Shown here piece by piece: positions 45,911-57,486 of a stretch of 64,000 nt of DNA. Origin of the DNA: Exophiala sp. HKRS030 (Eukaryota > Ascomycota > Eurotiomycetes > Chaetothyriales > Herpotrichiellaceae); the NCBI GenBank assembly GCA_023897205.1, contig JAHWDD010000006.1:1-64000 (forward strand). Direction: 5' to 3'. A program made the position numbers and the translations under genes. Under the pieces are notes generated by a model that was not told the origin of the DNA, did not search any database, and saw only the letters and a list, made by a program, of their open reading frames with translations. Position 1 is the first letter of the stretch. Every line of letters begins with the position of its first letter.

Positions 45911-46720
45911 GTTTCTGACTCTTGTGCGACGATAGATTTGTCTGTACGCGATCAAGGTATCCAAAATTGTTGAAAGTGAAAGGGACAAGGAATATACTGA
46001 AAGTGGCGGATCGAGCCTTTGATTCCAACCTTTGCTCTGCTCCTATGATAAAGTAGGAAAGAAGAGTGGTTCTCGCTAAGTATGCTGCGACTTGAATGCC
46101 ACTCTGTCAACTCAACGTGGAAAGTAAGGGAATACCGATACTTGCGATGGTGAAGAGGATGCTAGTTGCTTGGCCCGATATCGCGGAAGTATTTCAGGAA
46201 ATAGTTGCCCAGCCCACCCAGTTAGTTCGTTCCACTCTCGGCGCGGGCACTTGCATACCACTAGGGCTGTATGGTTAACACGAGGTCTTCGTTCTGTCAA
46301 CCGACCTCTTCCGTATGCTATTACATACATATCTATCGCAAGCTCTTCGGCCGAGTCTACTGTAAAAGTAATGATCCACTCTTTTTCCAGCGCAGACTGG
46401 CCCTGTAAATGTCCCGCTGACTTAACCATGCTGGATATGTACTCAAAACAAAAATTATGTAAGTTAACCTTGCCGAGGGCGAGGTAAAATGTCTCGTTCA
46501 CACTGAGGCAAACTGTTGCGAACTCACATTCTCTTCTAGAAAGCATGAGACTCGATTCTCGTGTCAGAACTCCAGAATACATCTCGATATCTTGCCAGGT
46601 ACTGCTATTCCCACCGGCATACGCTTGATCAAACGAAACAGCGCACCGAACTAGCTTCTCCACTAGAACAACCATACTTCACATTCAATTATCAGATCTG
46701 TGCTGGATAAGCTGTCCAGA
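45911..46720. promoter_or_regulatory. Shared upstream region of CFEM1 and the GNAT gene
   Basis: 810 bases between divergent starts. A minus-strand frame (46675-46112, 187 codons) runs through it without any known domain. I treat it as probably non-coding because it fills the promoter of the next gene. The SreA-type site at 46689-46697 lies here. Confidence 0.35.
46689..46697 (-). promoter_or_regulatory. SreA-type GATA site
   Basis: TTATCAGAT, the reverse complement of ATCTGATAA, matches exactly the ATCWGATAA site bound by the iron-responsive GATA repressor SreA/Sre of filamentous ascomycetes. It lies 24 bases upstream of the GNAT start codon. A chance match is possible, but a site so close to a gene in a siderophore neighbourhood is suggestive. 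Confidence 0.55.
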
Positions 46721-47521
46721 ATGGGGGTTGTGGTGGTGCCCGCGCTCATCCCTGATGTTGAGAAGGTCTATGACTGCTATTTTGATGCCTTCAAACAAGA
46801 GCCTATGGCAGCTATTATGCTAGACATACTCTTTCCAGGGGGTGTCACGGAAGAGTTTCGCAAAGAGCATACCAAAGCCACCTTAGATTGGTGGCACAAG
46901 AGTACCACACAGTACACCTGGAAGGTCTTGGATACTGAGAAAAACGAGATCATAGGTATGATTCTGGCCGACGGGTTTGTCAGTGAACGAACCGAAGACG
47001 AGCGCAAGTATACTGGGTTGCCATGGCTAGAAGGCCGGGAACGAGAACGTGCTGAGGCAGTTGTTCGACCTTTGTGGGAAATGAGAGAAAAACTCTGGGG
47101 TGGTCGCCCGTATGTGTGTAAGTCCCCATACGAATTGTCGTCGAGGACAAATTCGATACGTGGATACACACCATAGAGGTTCTCGCGGCATCAGCTAACT
47201 ATCTCGATTCCAGATGTCCACGCAATTGCAATCAAACCTGAGCACCAAGGCCTTAAAGCTGGCATGGCCTTGATTCTGTGGGGTGTGGACCTGGCCGACC
47301 GCGCCGATTTGCCTGTGTACATTGAAGCGTCGCCATCAACATGGACATTGTACGAAAGAGTAGGCTTCGAGCGCATCAACGAAAAGCTAGTGCACAAGAA
47401 GGAGATTCTGGGCACGGATGAAGATGTTGAGGTGCCGCTCATGGTGAGGATGCCTGCAGCGGCCAACGGAATGACTTTTGATGAATGGCGAGCAAACGGA
47501 TACCCGCCATTTGAAGAGTGA
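46721..47521 (+). CDS. GNAT N-acetyltransferase, candidate SidG
   Basis: Acetyl-CoA-dependent transferase. Exons 46721-47117 and 47214-47521 give 705 bases (234 aa). The GNAT core is in the second exon: VHAIAIKPEHQGLKAGMALI (strand 4 and the acetyl-CoA loop Q-x-x-x-x-G) and LPVYIEASPSTWTLYERVGF (the typical YExxGF). The N-terminal half is the variable acceptor-binding part. In Aspergillus fumigatus the fusarinine C acetyltransferase SidG is a GNAT protein encoded next to a siderophore MFS gene. Here the protein has an SreA-type site 24 bases upstream and lies 1.8 kb from the stop of a siderophore MFS gene, with SidF and an NRPS further right. SidG is therefore my first hypothesis, but the family is large and the assignment rests on context. 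Confidence 0.75.
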
Positions 47522-47574
47522 AAAGCGACAAAGCATAGAGTAATTGGTGAATCTGGTGCAAAGGTCTATAGTCT

Positions 47575-48252
47575 TTATTGCATGCGTTCAGGCAGTAACA
47601 CTTTGACCTCGTCAGTTGCCAGGAAATCCTTCAAGATCGTCACGATGGTCTCCGTGGCAGTAACCCATTTTTCCATCGCCTGAACTGCCAGTTCCGGGTC
47701 GGTTCCCTTTCCACTTAACCGAATATACAGATCTTTGCGTCGAGGCGCTGCGCTCATTGCTGCTCGAAAAATGGGTCTGATTACGACTGTATGATACGGG
47801 GATAGCGTGACCTTGTAGCTGTCTCGGAAAGACTCTCTCAAGTCCATTTTTGGCATCTTCTCTGTTGCTGAGATATCTTTGTTCTGTGTGAGATCAGTCT
47901 TCAGCGCATGTGCTAGGAAGTCAAGACCTCGGACCAGCCACGTCAACCCTGCAGTTGCAGAATGAGCTTGAGTTGCGAGTTCGTTCTTGACCAGATCTTG
48001 TAGCGTCCTTGAGCCTTCTGCATCTTGGGCTTGCCGTGAGCGCACCCGCCCTACGTTGAAAAGCATGTCATTCTTAATAGGCGTGAATACTGCTGAGCCA
48101 AGCAGGTCTAATATCGTGGCTGTCGCTTCAGTGGCTGCAAGAAATTCTTTTATCGGCACATATCGATTAGCGGAGACTGGTACATCTGAAAAGCTGGTTT
48201 CGTGAATATCAAACCAAGTCTCGCCTGCAGGTATGACAATCCGTGGGGCCAT
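47575..48252 (-). CDS. Glycolipid transfer protein (GLTP) domain protein
   Basis: Small cytosolic lipid carrier, 225 aa without introns, from the ATG at 48252 (MAPRIVIPAGETWFDI). The GLTP fold signatures are present: FLAATEATATILDLLGSAVF (helix 1), NDMLFNVGRVR with the sugar-binding D-x-x-x-N pattern (the usual D-x-x-x-N-x-x-K here ends in R), TAGLTWLVRGLDFLAHAL with the conserved W and R, and YHTVVIRPIFRAAMSA with the conserved H. Family members move glycosphingolipids between membranes. It ends 53 bases from the stop of the convergent GNAT gene. Why it lies among iron genes is unclear; it may be a bystander. Confidence 0.85.
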   Translation of the reverse strand: MAPRIVIPAGETWFDIHETSFSDVPVSANRYVPIKEFLAATEATATILDLLGSAVFTPIKNDMLFNVGRVRSRQAQDAEGSRTLQDLVKNELATQAHSATAGLTWLVRGLDFLAHALKTDLTQNKDISATEKMPKMDLRESFRDSYKVTLSPYHTVVIRPIFRAAMSAAPRRKDLYIRLSGKGTDPELAVQAMEKWVTATETIVTILKDFLATDEVKVLLPERMQ

Positions 48253-48469
48253 GCTATGCGACTTTGGGGTCGTTGTGAGTCTGGCTGTGACCACGTGGTC
48301 TGAAAAGCGGAGGGCTCAGTCAGTGCCAGATCCTTCCATCAGTTGAGATTATCGACACCTTCGACGAGAAGGAAAGTGGTCAGAGGCCGGTGTTGAATCG
48401 ACATGTTCAAAACAGCGAGATCAAGATGGCCTTCTCTTCAACGCCTCACATCTTCAGAAATGGTTTTCG

Positions 48470-48795
48470 GATCTCTTCCCGAGATCTACGAAAGCTCACC
48501 TGCCAAAGCTCCAAGATCGACGTCAGTTGGTTTCTCAAACTCCTGAATTTCCCAAGCCGATATCGCTCTCCAAGGTCGAGCGATTGCCCAGACGCCGAAG
48601 TCGCGTCATTGGCCTTAAGGAAACGGATAGGCACATGTTCTCAGACCAAAGCTCCCACTGCAGAGTGGGTGTGTGCAGTGAATAATTTTAAGCGAAGCTC
48701 AATGTCTGCCAGGAAAGGATTACCAACAAAGGCTAATTCAACCTGCGGATGTCCGAGCAATGCCAAGGCAATCAGGAGAGAATCTGATTAGATTA
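48470..48795 (-). pseudogene. Possible gene remnant, unknown family
   Basis: Reading leftwards from about 48786, one frame encodes protein-like sequence (LLIALALLGHPQVELAFVGN...FLADIELRLKLFTAHTHSAV), then one TGA, then continues (HVPIRFLKANDATSASGQ...GERYRLGKFRSLRNQL) up to a possible splice donor (GTGAGC) near 48498. No start codon or flanking exons are visible. A single in-frame stop in an otherwise coding-like stretch suggests a broken gene, or an exon pair whose intron I cannot place. Confidence 0.3.
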
Positions 48796-48799
48796 GATA

Positions 48800-49346
48800 A
48801 ATCCCTCACTCCGCCCAGTCGTGCTTGGCGTCAGCCACAGCGGAACCTTGGAGGGGACTGAGTCGTGGACTGGCTGCCAAGACCACGCGGGCGTCACTGA
48901 CGCTTACCACGCGTACTGTAACAGCTCGTAAGATCGAAGCGGTATTACATGTTACGTGAAGAAGCGTGCCTAGTCACTGCAAATCCGAATGGTCCTACTA
49001 ACCTCTTTCAATGGCCTACCTACCCAGCGTATCCCTGGATGGTTGAGCGTCGTGAAGACTGGCAGACATTACTACTTAGTTGAAGCTCATTGATAGGATT
49101 GATCGGGTACGTCGGCTTATCCCAGTGCTCATCGTCTTGCTGAGTACTTCAGAACCCTGGAACCGCCTAGAAATATTTTCTGTCTCCGCAATAAGTCCAA
49201 CCTCCGTAGTCTAAACTTATCAAGACTATCGACATGTCTTTCCATTTCGGTCTTTTCGGTATTGAAGATGAACAGTCCGGAAGGTTTGAGGTTCTTGCTC
49301 TGCATTTGCTGGTGTAAAGACAATGAGAAAGCCCTATGGTATAGAT
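48800..49346. other. Intergenic, no gene seen
   Basis: Lies between the remnant and the 3' end of the siderophore transporter. The frame at 49413-49129 overlaps the transporter end in another frame and is not supported. Confidence 0.4.
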
Positions 49347-51232
49347 CTAAATCACACGTCCCTTGACCTGTTTTATATCTTTGATGCGAATATCCCGCCA
49401 CAATGCTACACATACGAACGCACCACCCAGTAGTGCAAGACTTGTGATGAGCATGTAGCGTTGTGCTTCCCCGTACGATCGGTTGATAGCGTCTCGAGCT
49501 GGTGTTCCAGGCCTGTAGTAAAGCTGAGCAATGATTGATCCGTAAACCTTCTTTGCATCAACATCTGCAGGAAGGTACCTTCGGAGGGCCGCAGGAAAGA
49601 CGCTTGTCCAAATGGCTGTGGCGACAGTCCCTCCCACTGCACTGCCGATACTGCCAAACAAATTCAAAATGGCAATGATAGCGGCGATGTGTTGTTGATT
49701 TGATGGAGCCAACATAGCCAACTCGCCGCACAGAACAATCGTTCCACCCGAAAATGCCACAAAGATCTGGGTCATAACAATGTACCCAATATCACTGTTT
49801 GGGCGCCGGAACTCGATCATAAGACCAACGCCCAACATCATCAATGGGATTGCAAAGTACAATGCAAGCCATTTGAATCGACCAGTCCATCGGATCAAAA
49901 GCCCAACCACCAATGCCCAGAGACAAGAACCGACCCGGTATATGGCGCTGACGTAGGTCGCGTTAGTGATGCTGAGACCCCATACAACCTGCAACATAGA
50001 GAAAAAGTAGCTGCCCCAAACCATTGAGTTGAAGAAGACAAAAACGAACATCAATCCTGCGCAGAAGACGGTTCGATCCATCAGAAGCTCGAAAGGAATG
50101 AATGTTTTTTGCGCCAAGTACCTCTCCCAAAAAGTGAAGAAGACGAGCAATGCGCCGCCGAAGGTGATCATACAAATGATCATCGGAGAGCGGAACTTGT
50201 CTTTTTGATAAGAGTAAAGGCTGAAGGGAAGCAGGAAAAGCGCCATTCCACTTGCAAGGATAATAATACCAAGCAAGTCGACCTCAATCGCGTACCGCTT
50301 CAGCGCTTCCGGACGGAGACTGATACGTACAGGCTTGACGAGGCCTTGATTTTGAGCCTTTCGCTGGTTGTACAGAAATAAGATTGTCAAAGGGGCCACG
50401 ACCACAGGGACTACAACAGCAAAGATACCAAATCCCCATCGCCAGCCGGGACCTTCGATGATACTTTGAGAAACCGGGCCTCCTAGCCAAGTAGTGACGA
50501 TGTACGGCGAGGTCGCGATAGAAAGCATCAGCGAACGATTCTTGAGTGTCGATGTATCCGAAATGAAGACTGTGAGGCAGTAGCTTACACCTTGTGCGCT
50601 GAGAATGCTCATGTCAGGGAAAGAAAGTCTATTTGAGGGCTTCACGCTTACCCAGTCACAGAGAACACCTGAGCAGCGGCATATGTTTGCACATTTTTGC
50701 AAGAGGCCATCATGATATACCCGATTACCCAAATAAAGGTCATCAGTCCAATACCCTGAGGTCTTCCCCATGTATCCAGAATCTTGGCAGTCGGAATCTT
50801 AGCTACTCCGCCAATGATGCTGGACATGATATTGGTGGCGGATGTCAGAGAATGCAACGAGAAAGAACTCGTGACATAAGGATTTAAAGAACGAAGAACA
50901 ACCTCTTCCAGTGAAACGACAAAGTAGATGAGCCAAATGCTGTTCATGCCTTAGTACTTACATCTCATTATCATGTATGGGATAAGCACTTACCAGATGT
51001 GTGCACCGATGAGGTGTGACCTTGTCCAGACCGTAGCTGTTGCCTGGACACGCTGTACACCAGCTTGGGCATCTTGAGAAACAAGTGCTTCATCGGGTTG
51101 ATTTGTGCTTTCTTCATCGACGGGGTTTCTGCGATCGCTTGTGTTGACAATTTTGGAAGTCGTATCGAAGAAACTCTCGAATCTTGCTTTGAATCCTAGC
51201 TTATCAGGGCGTTTGTCGGTCAAGGACACCAT
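49347..51232 (-). CDS. MFS siderophore-iron transporter (Mir/Sit family)
   Basis: Plasma-membrane proton symporter that imports ferric siderophores. Exons 51232-50994, 50939-50652 and 50598-49347 close to 1779 bases (592 aa), the normal size. After a hydrophilic leader the first helix IYFVVSLEEVVLRSLNPYVT carries the motif typical of fungal MirA/B/C proteins. AKILDTWGRPQGIGLMTFIW follows in loop 2-3, then AQGVSYCLTVFISDTSTLKNR. The characteristic last external loop and end (YYRPGTPARDAINRSYGEAQ) are present. Fourteen hydrophobic segments can be counted roughly. It is divergent from an ABC transporter, as in the A. fumigatus fusarinine cluster, where mirD lies beside an ABC gene. Whether it is the MirB or MirD orthologue needs a tree. 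Confidence 0.87.
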
Positions 51233-52531
51233 GTTGGCAAAGGTGAACTAGCTGCAGACGAGTTGGCAGATACAGTTCCCGCACGATGTGCAATCGTCTT
51301 CAGCCACGACTAGACTCACACACTCAGCAAGCATCTAAATGCCCATACCATGTGTTAGAATTTGTCTTCGTGCCAAGTCTATCGGAATGTTTCCCACTAG
51401 CCGACGTCGGCTGCGAACAATTTTGTCAAGCTGGGGAAGAAAAAAAATTTGCCATCTGATGACCAGTTCGCTATCGAGGCTGAGGAGATGCCACGCGACA
51501 AAAATACTTACGGTATTGCGCCTTTGAAAATGCAACGCCTGGGAGGACTACCCGAAATGGCATAGTGGTGGTACGCTCTGTAATGCACACGATCAGTGGG
51601 CGTTGTTCTACGGAGGCAGGAATGTATGGAGGGTATTGAACCTTAACAAGCCCTCGTACCACAGATGCACGATGATACCGCTAAAAGTGGCCAAGTGCCG
51701 ATGTCGGGTCCATCGACTGTATGACAACACCAATGTCTGAGGCAGCATTGAGCTTCCTAAAGATGTCTTGGAGTCCGCGAGAGGCCTTTGGTGGTAGCAG
51801 TCAAGACGCGTTCGGGTAGACAAGAACAATAGCACTTGCCGTGAAAACTGGAAACGACTGGTTGAGTGGGTAATTTTACTAGCGGTAATGTATGCGGGGA
51901 TGTGTCAACTCTGCATCCTGCGCCGCCACCCTTGGCACGATGTTTGTCTTGGGAACCACATCGGAGAGGTTCCGTTAGATGAACTTGGCAGCATACCTAC
52001 AGCGGAACGAGGACGTTATCTTGTTTGATGTAGGGTACGAACAATAGTCATAACTCTCGCATAACCAAAAGGCTCGCTCCTTGGCCGAGACCGGCTTCAA
52101 TCACGTACCCACTGGGAACGGCGTTCTGCCATTGATGACAATAGTAGTCGAATGGTTATGATTCTGAGGAAAGCCCTAAGATTTGTCAGGCCCAACTCTG
52201 TTCGCCTTCCAGTGACGTTTCCAAGGCAGGAGATGTTGTAGGATGACAGTGGTCTAAATCTCAAGGCATCTGCGGCGTATCAAGGAGTCTGCTCGGCCGA
52301 TTGCTTGGGCTGAGAGCCAGCCTCTGGGTATTCAGTGGTTGTCGAAGACAAGGCTGAGCACTATAAACTTTTTTCTAACCAAGTGAGCGACCTACAGACA
52401 CATGGCAGCAAAAGCTGTTGATCGAGAGCGTCCTAAGCCCAAGGATACACGTCCAGGGAAGGAGACAGCATCATCAGGATCGGTACGCATCGCCTCCCTC
52501 AGAGAGATCCGTTGCTTCACTACTTTCAAGC
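51233..52531. promoter_or_regulatory. Divergent promoter of siderophore MFS and ABC transporter
   Basis: 1.3 kb between the two starts. I find GATA cores but no perfect ATCWGATAA. An ATG at 52402 opens a 37-codon frame that could be an upstream first exon of the ABC gene if spliced. Confidence 0.4.
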
Positions 52532-55500
52532 ATGAATGAAGTTTGTTCTAACCAGCGCCAGTCTCGTATTGCCTACTTCCGACTGTTGGCTTACGCCGCT
52601 GCAACATGGACGGACATTTGTCTGATGGCGGTCGGGACCACGTGTGCCATCGCTGCTGGCGTACCATATCCCTTGATGGCAGTTTTATTTGGAGAGCTCG
52701 TCAACGATCTCAACGGTGCTTCTTGTGAGGTAGAAATCTCTGGCAATGCCTTGGTTTATGAAGATGCCATCAACGATAGAGTGTTGAAACTTGTTTACAT
52801 TGCCATCGCAGCGTTTGCCCTGACTTTCACTCACATCATCTGCTGGAGCATTTTGAGCCAACGCCTTGCATTTCGACTGAGAGATGAATACTTCCAAAGT
52901 ATACTGCGCCAGGATCAAACGTTTATTGACCAGCATCAAGATGGTCAGCTATCTTCGCGTCTGAGCGGTGACGTCCAAGCTGTTCAATCCGGAACTTGCG
53001 AAAAGGTTGGAATTTTCATTGCAAGTCTTTCCTTTTTCGTCTCTGCATATGTAGTGGCGTTCACCAAACAAGCGAAGCTTGCTGGGATTTTGATATCGCT
53101 TATACCGGCATTTCTCCTTGTCGCAATTGTCGGAGGTGGTTTCTTTCAAAAGTTCTCAACTCGTATGTCTGACTCTGCCACCAAAGCAGCTGCCATAGCC
53201 TCCGAGGCATTCTCCAACATCACTATTGTGAAAGCGTACAGTGCTGCTCCACGGTTAGAGCGAAAGTTTGCAGAGTGCTCTGAAGTCAGTCGTGGGCAAG
53301 GCATTCGTAAAGGTGCTGTGGCAGCCGTCCAGGCCGGGATGCTTTACTTTATTGCCTATTCGGCAAATGCTCTCGCTTTTTGGCAGGGCAGCAGAATGAT
53401 TGCAGACATGCTAAAGGGAAAGAGTGGTGGAACATCCGTTGGGGAAATCTACACGGTGATTTTTGTTCTTGTCGATGGTAAGTTGATTTTCAATGTCAAT
53501 ATACACTGATCTGCGGTTAACATATTCTTGAATGCAGCCTGTGTGGTTTTGGGATCGACAGCTCCTCTCCTGCCACTCTTCGGAAATGCGGCCTCGGCTT
53601 TCCATAAATTGAAACAAGATATTGATAGCAAGTCGTTGCTAGATGGCACATTGGATGATGGCGACATGTTGTCTGCTGAAACTCCAGGAAAGCTTGAGTT
53701 TTGTAATGTTTCCTTTAGGTACCCTTCACGACCAGACGACATGGTGCTGCGAAATGTTAGTGTTTCGTTTCCTGCAGGAAAACAAACAGCCATCGTCGGG
53801 CCCTCTGGAAGTGGCAAGTCCACAGTTGCAGCTCTGATTGCCAGACTATATGACACTACTGAGGGAAGAATTCTCTTCGATGACAAGAGTCTGTCTGACA
53901 TCAACATCAGAAATCTGAGAGGATTTACTGCTCTTGTCCAACAAGAACCGTTGTTGATGAATCGGTCGATCCTGCAGAATATAGCCCTTGGCCTGATAAG
54001 CTCATCCAATCCAGCACATAAAAGGCTGAAGCATTACCTGGGAGAATCTTTGACATGCAATTCGGGAAATCTTCCAGAAAGAGACCAGGTTATTGTCAAC
54101 GAGGTTATTGACCTGGTGAAACATGCAGCTCGACTTGCGGACGCCGACGGCTTCATTCGGACTCTTGACAAGAGTTATGATACTATAATTGGAACCGGCG
54201 GCCAATCCCTCAGTGGTGGGCAAAGACAGAGAATTGCTCTCGCGCAAGCCCTTGTTCGAGATCCAAAAGTACTCATTCTGGATGAAGCAACGGCTTCTCT
54301 TGATTCGGCGAGCGAACAACGCATTCAAACTGCTGTCAACAAGCTTGCAAATACACGAACAGTCATCTCCATTGCTCATCGCTTTTCCACCATCAGAAAT
54401 GCAGACAATATCATTATACTCAAGGCTGGAGAAGTAATTGAACAGGGAACGTACGAAGAGCTTGTTTCTCACCCAGGACTATTTGCTGATATGGTCAAAT
54501 TGCAAGCCCTCAACATTTCTCAGCAAAATCATGAGGATTTTTCATCGACTATTAGCTCCTTGCATACCTCGATAGATATCGATGCAGAGAAAGTGGCTTT
54601 GAAGTATGATGATGCTACCTCGAGAGCTCAACCAAAGCTATATGAAGATTCAGGGGGCAACAAAGATCCCCAAGCATCGCCAATTGAGATTGACTCTGGC
54701 CTTTCTCCCTGTAAGATCATCAGAAGGGCAACGCCTTTTATCAGGCCGGAATTAGGTTGGCTTGTCATGGCAATGATTTCTGCCGTAGTTGTGGGCTTAA
54801 CATTCATTGCCGCAGCCTTGATCTTTGGGCATGTGGTGGATGCACTGAGCCCATGCAGGGCTACGGTGAGCCGTATACTGCACCTTGGCCGGTTTTATGG
54901 GGGCATGCTCTTCATGGTTGCTGGTGTGGAACTAGGCGCGAACTACTTCAGCTGGTCATCTTTTGCAGTAGTCGGGGAGAGGCTGTTGTACAGGCTGAGA
55001 GTGTTGTCGTTCAATTCTCTGTTATCCCAAAACATTGAGTGGTATCAGGCCCAGGCTCATAATCCCTCAACATTACTATCCATCATCACAAAGGACGGCA
55101 ACGCGATAGCCGGATTCAGTGGCTCGACAATGGGTACCATATTCTCAATACTCATCAGTTTCTGCGCCTCACTGATCATGTCACATATTGTTGCATGGAA
55201 GATTGCACTTGTATGTTTGACTATGGTGCCTATTTTATTGGGATCAGGTTTGATGCAGCTCTTCACTCTATCGCGATTTGAAGAACGCAACTCGAAAGCA
55301 TTTGCAAAATCGATCGGCATCTGCATGGAGGCATTGACGTCTTTCAAGATTGTTGCTACATACTCTCTTGAGGATGAAATCATGGGCGCTTACAGGCAGG
55401 CTTTGAGGAGTCCACGCAAGAAATTGACAACGGCAAGCATTTATACAAATGTCTGGCTTGCTATCTCCCTCAGTGTCGGCTTCTTCATTTATGCCTTTGC

Positions 55501-56527
55501 ATACTGGTGGGGCTCGCACCAAATCATTCGGGGAGAAAGTTCCCAGAAACAATTCTTCATTGTGCTTGTGGCGATGCTGGTGAGTGCACAATTATGGGGC
55601 CAGATGTTCAGTCTTGCGCCTGAGGTCTCTCGAGCTCGTGCAGCTGCTTCTCGAATACTGTCTATCATTGGGAATCAAAATTCATACGGTGATTCACCAG
55701 CGCTGGAGCCGCCGTCAACCTCCACTGGTCATGATGTTGAAAAGTCCGCTTCTACTGACACATCCTCACGATTGAAAGCAAAACGTGGTGCTCGCGTTGA
55801 TTTTTCTGGCGTCAGTTTCGCCTACCCATCCAACATCACCATTCCTGTCCTTAAGGATGTCGCATTTTCTATCCTGCCAGGCCAATTTTGCGGCCTAGTA
55901 GGACCCTCTGGTGCAGGAAAATCCACCATCATGAACCTGCTCCAGCAAAATTACTGCCCAACATGGGGTCGAATTAAGATTGATGGCACTGATATATCCG
56001 ACCGAGATTTTCGGGATGACATTGCCGTCGTGCCGCAGGATAGCATGCTCTTCAGTGGCTCGATTCGCTTTAATGTCGGGCTCGGTGCGGTATCGGGCCA
56101 TGACGCGACCGATACAGAAATTGAACAGGCTTGCAGACTGGCCAATATTCACGATACAATCATGATCTTGCCTCAGGGTTACGACACTGAGTGTGGACCG
56201 AAAGGCACTCAACTGTCAGGTGGTCAACGCCAGCGACTCACAATAGCGCGTGCTTTGGTGCGCAAGCCACGACTGTTGCTCCTTGATGAGAGTACAAGTG
56301 CCTTAGACGCCGAGACGGAGCACATCCTGCAGCAAGGACTCAGTCGTGCCGTTCGTGACTTCGGTACTACTGTCATTGCTATAACACATCGTTTGCATAC
56401 TGTCATGAGCGCTGATGTCATTTTCATGGTGGAAGGCGGAACGATTGTGGACTCTGGTAGTCATGGCGATCTGATGGAAAAGAATGAACATTATAGATTA
56501 ACTGTTCAGCAACAGATGCTGCAATAG
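52532..56527 (+). CDS. ABC transporter, full-size ABCB (MDR) type, siderophore cluster
   Basis: ATP-driven membrane pump with the order TMD-NBD-TMD-NBD. Exons 52532-53477 and 53538-56527 give 3936 bases (1311 aa). NBD1 has Walker A GPSGSGKST (about residue 402), signature LSGGQRQR and Walker B VLILDEA. NBD2 has GPSGAGKST (about 1103), LSGGQRQR and LLLLDES. Two sets of six hydrophobic segments precede them. The start at 52532 leaves a short leader (MNEVCSNQRQSRIAYFRLLA). Related proteins often have longer leaders, so an extra upstream exon is possible. In A. fumigatus an ABCB gene (sitT) lies between sidD and mirD in the fusarinine cluster, and this gene has the same kind of neighbours. A role in export or recycling of siderophore breakdown products is inferred. 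Confidence 0.9.
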
Positions 56528-56743
56528 GGAGAACTGAGAATCAATCCGTGTCAATAACAAATGAACCGAACATATCCTCGGCATGTGGCAGCCCCAATTA
56601 GTATACACTTGAAAGGACGTGGTCATGAAAGAAGTAAACGACTTGTTATTAGATACAATGCTATTAAATTGTGTACACTGTCGCTTGAGGCTTTTTGGGC
56701 ACTCTAGTGAAGATGTAAAGACAATAGCAGTATTATTGGTAGA

Positions 56744-57486
56744 TTAAATTGCAGCTGCTAGACCTAGCGCCACTGCACCGAGAAAGACGGGCATCAAGAC
56801 TATCCTGACCTTGCTTCCGGCACCTGTATATTGAGCTGGCTCACTGCTGGATGTGCCGCTGATCGCAGGGGTCTCCGCTGTTGTTGGCCCATTTACGCTA
56901 CTGGGAGTGGCAGAGGAGCTCGCAATTGTTGGTTCAACCGGTGCAGTAGTGACTGGCACCACTTCACTGGTGGTGGCCGAGGCGCTGGAAGTTGCACCAC
57001 CAGGCGTGCCCGGTAGGTCGAGAGTGACTCCATACGAAGCACAAAGGGAAACTGCAAACTGGCTGGTGGCTGTGTCGAAGCATCAGCATCATGGTCCTCC
57101 ACCAGGCGGTGTTGCCTCCCGGTGACAAGAAATCATCTGAAGCCTCCAGATGATTCCATCGATGATCAGGACATACCTGCAACTTCATTTGCATTGCACA
57201 CGCTAGGGATCGTGTTTACCAAACCATTGATGAATTCAGTATTGTTGCAAACACATGCAATGTCTGTCAAAGAGCATCCCGAAGTGCTGAATGCCGTTAA
57301 GATTGGAGATTGCTAGTTACACATGAATCAGTATTCGAGCAGTTTATCGTTCCAAAGCAGAAAGGCTTATGCATTTTGTTTGGAAGAATGTTCACTCACC
57401 GCGCACACGGGCAGACTTGTAATATCCTGGGCATGGGCTTTAAGAGCCAGAGCAAAAGCAACTGCACCAATAGCAACTGTCTTCAT
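56744..57486 (-). CDS. CFEM-domain GPI-anchored protein 2
   Basis: Second CFEM wall protein. Exons 57486-57400, 57312-57177 and 57051-56744 give 531 bases (176 aa). Signal peptide MKTVAIGAVAFALALKAHA, then cysteines in SLPVCAQ, TSGCSL, DIACVC, PSVCNAN and VSLCASYG. A Ser/Thr/Pro-rich stalk and a hydrophobic GPI-type tail (IVLMPVFLGAVALGLAAAI) follow. It matches CFEM1 at 45 kb in cysteine number (six, not eight), in intron phases (0 and 1), in the exact length of the middle exon (136 bases) and in the junction motif ASYGVTLDLP versus MAYGVELDLP. It lies between the ABC gene and sidF, inside the siderophore cluster, which supports a role in iron or haem capture at the wall. Confidence 0.82.

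Noticed and set aside
46112..46675. A 187-codon minus-strand open frame between CFEM1 and the GNAT gene
   Set aside because: No signal peptide, domain or splice structure. It fills the divergent promoter and starts 46 bases from the GNAT start.
48390..48791. A 133-codon plus-strand frame
   Set aside because: The opposite strand is more protein-like; this frame shows shadow composition.
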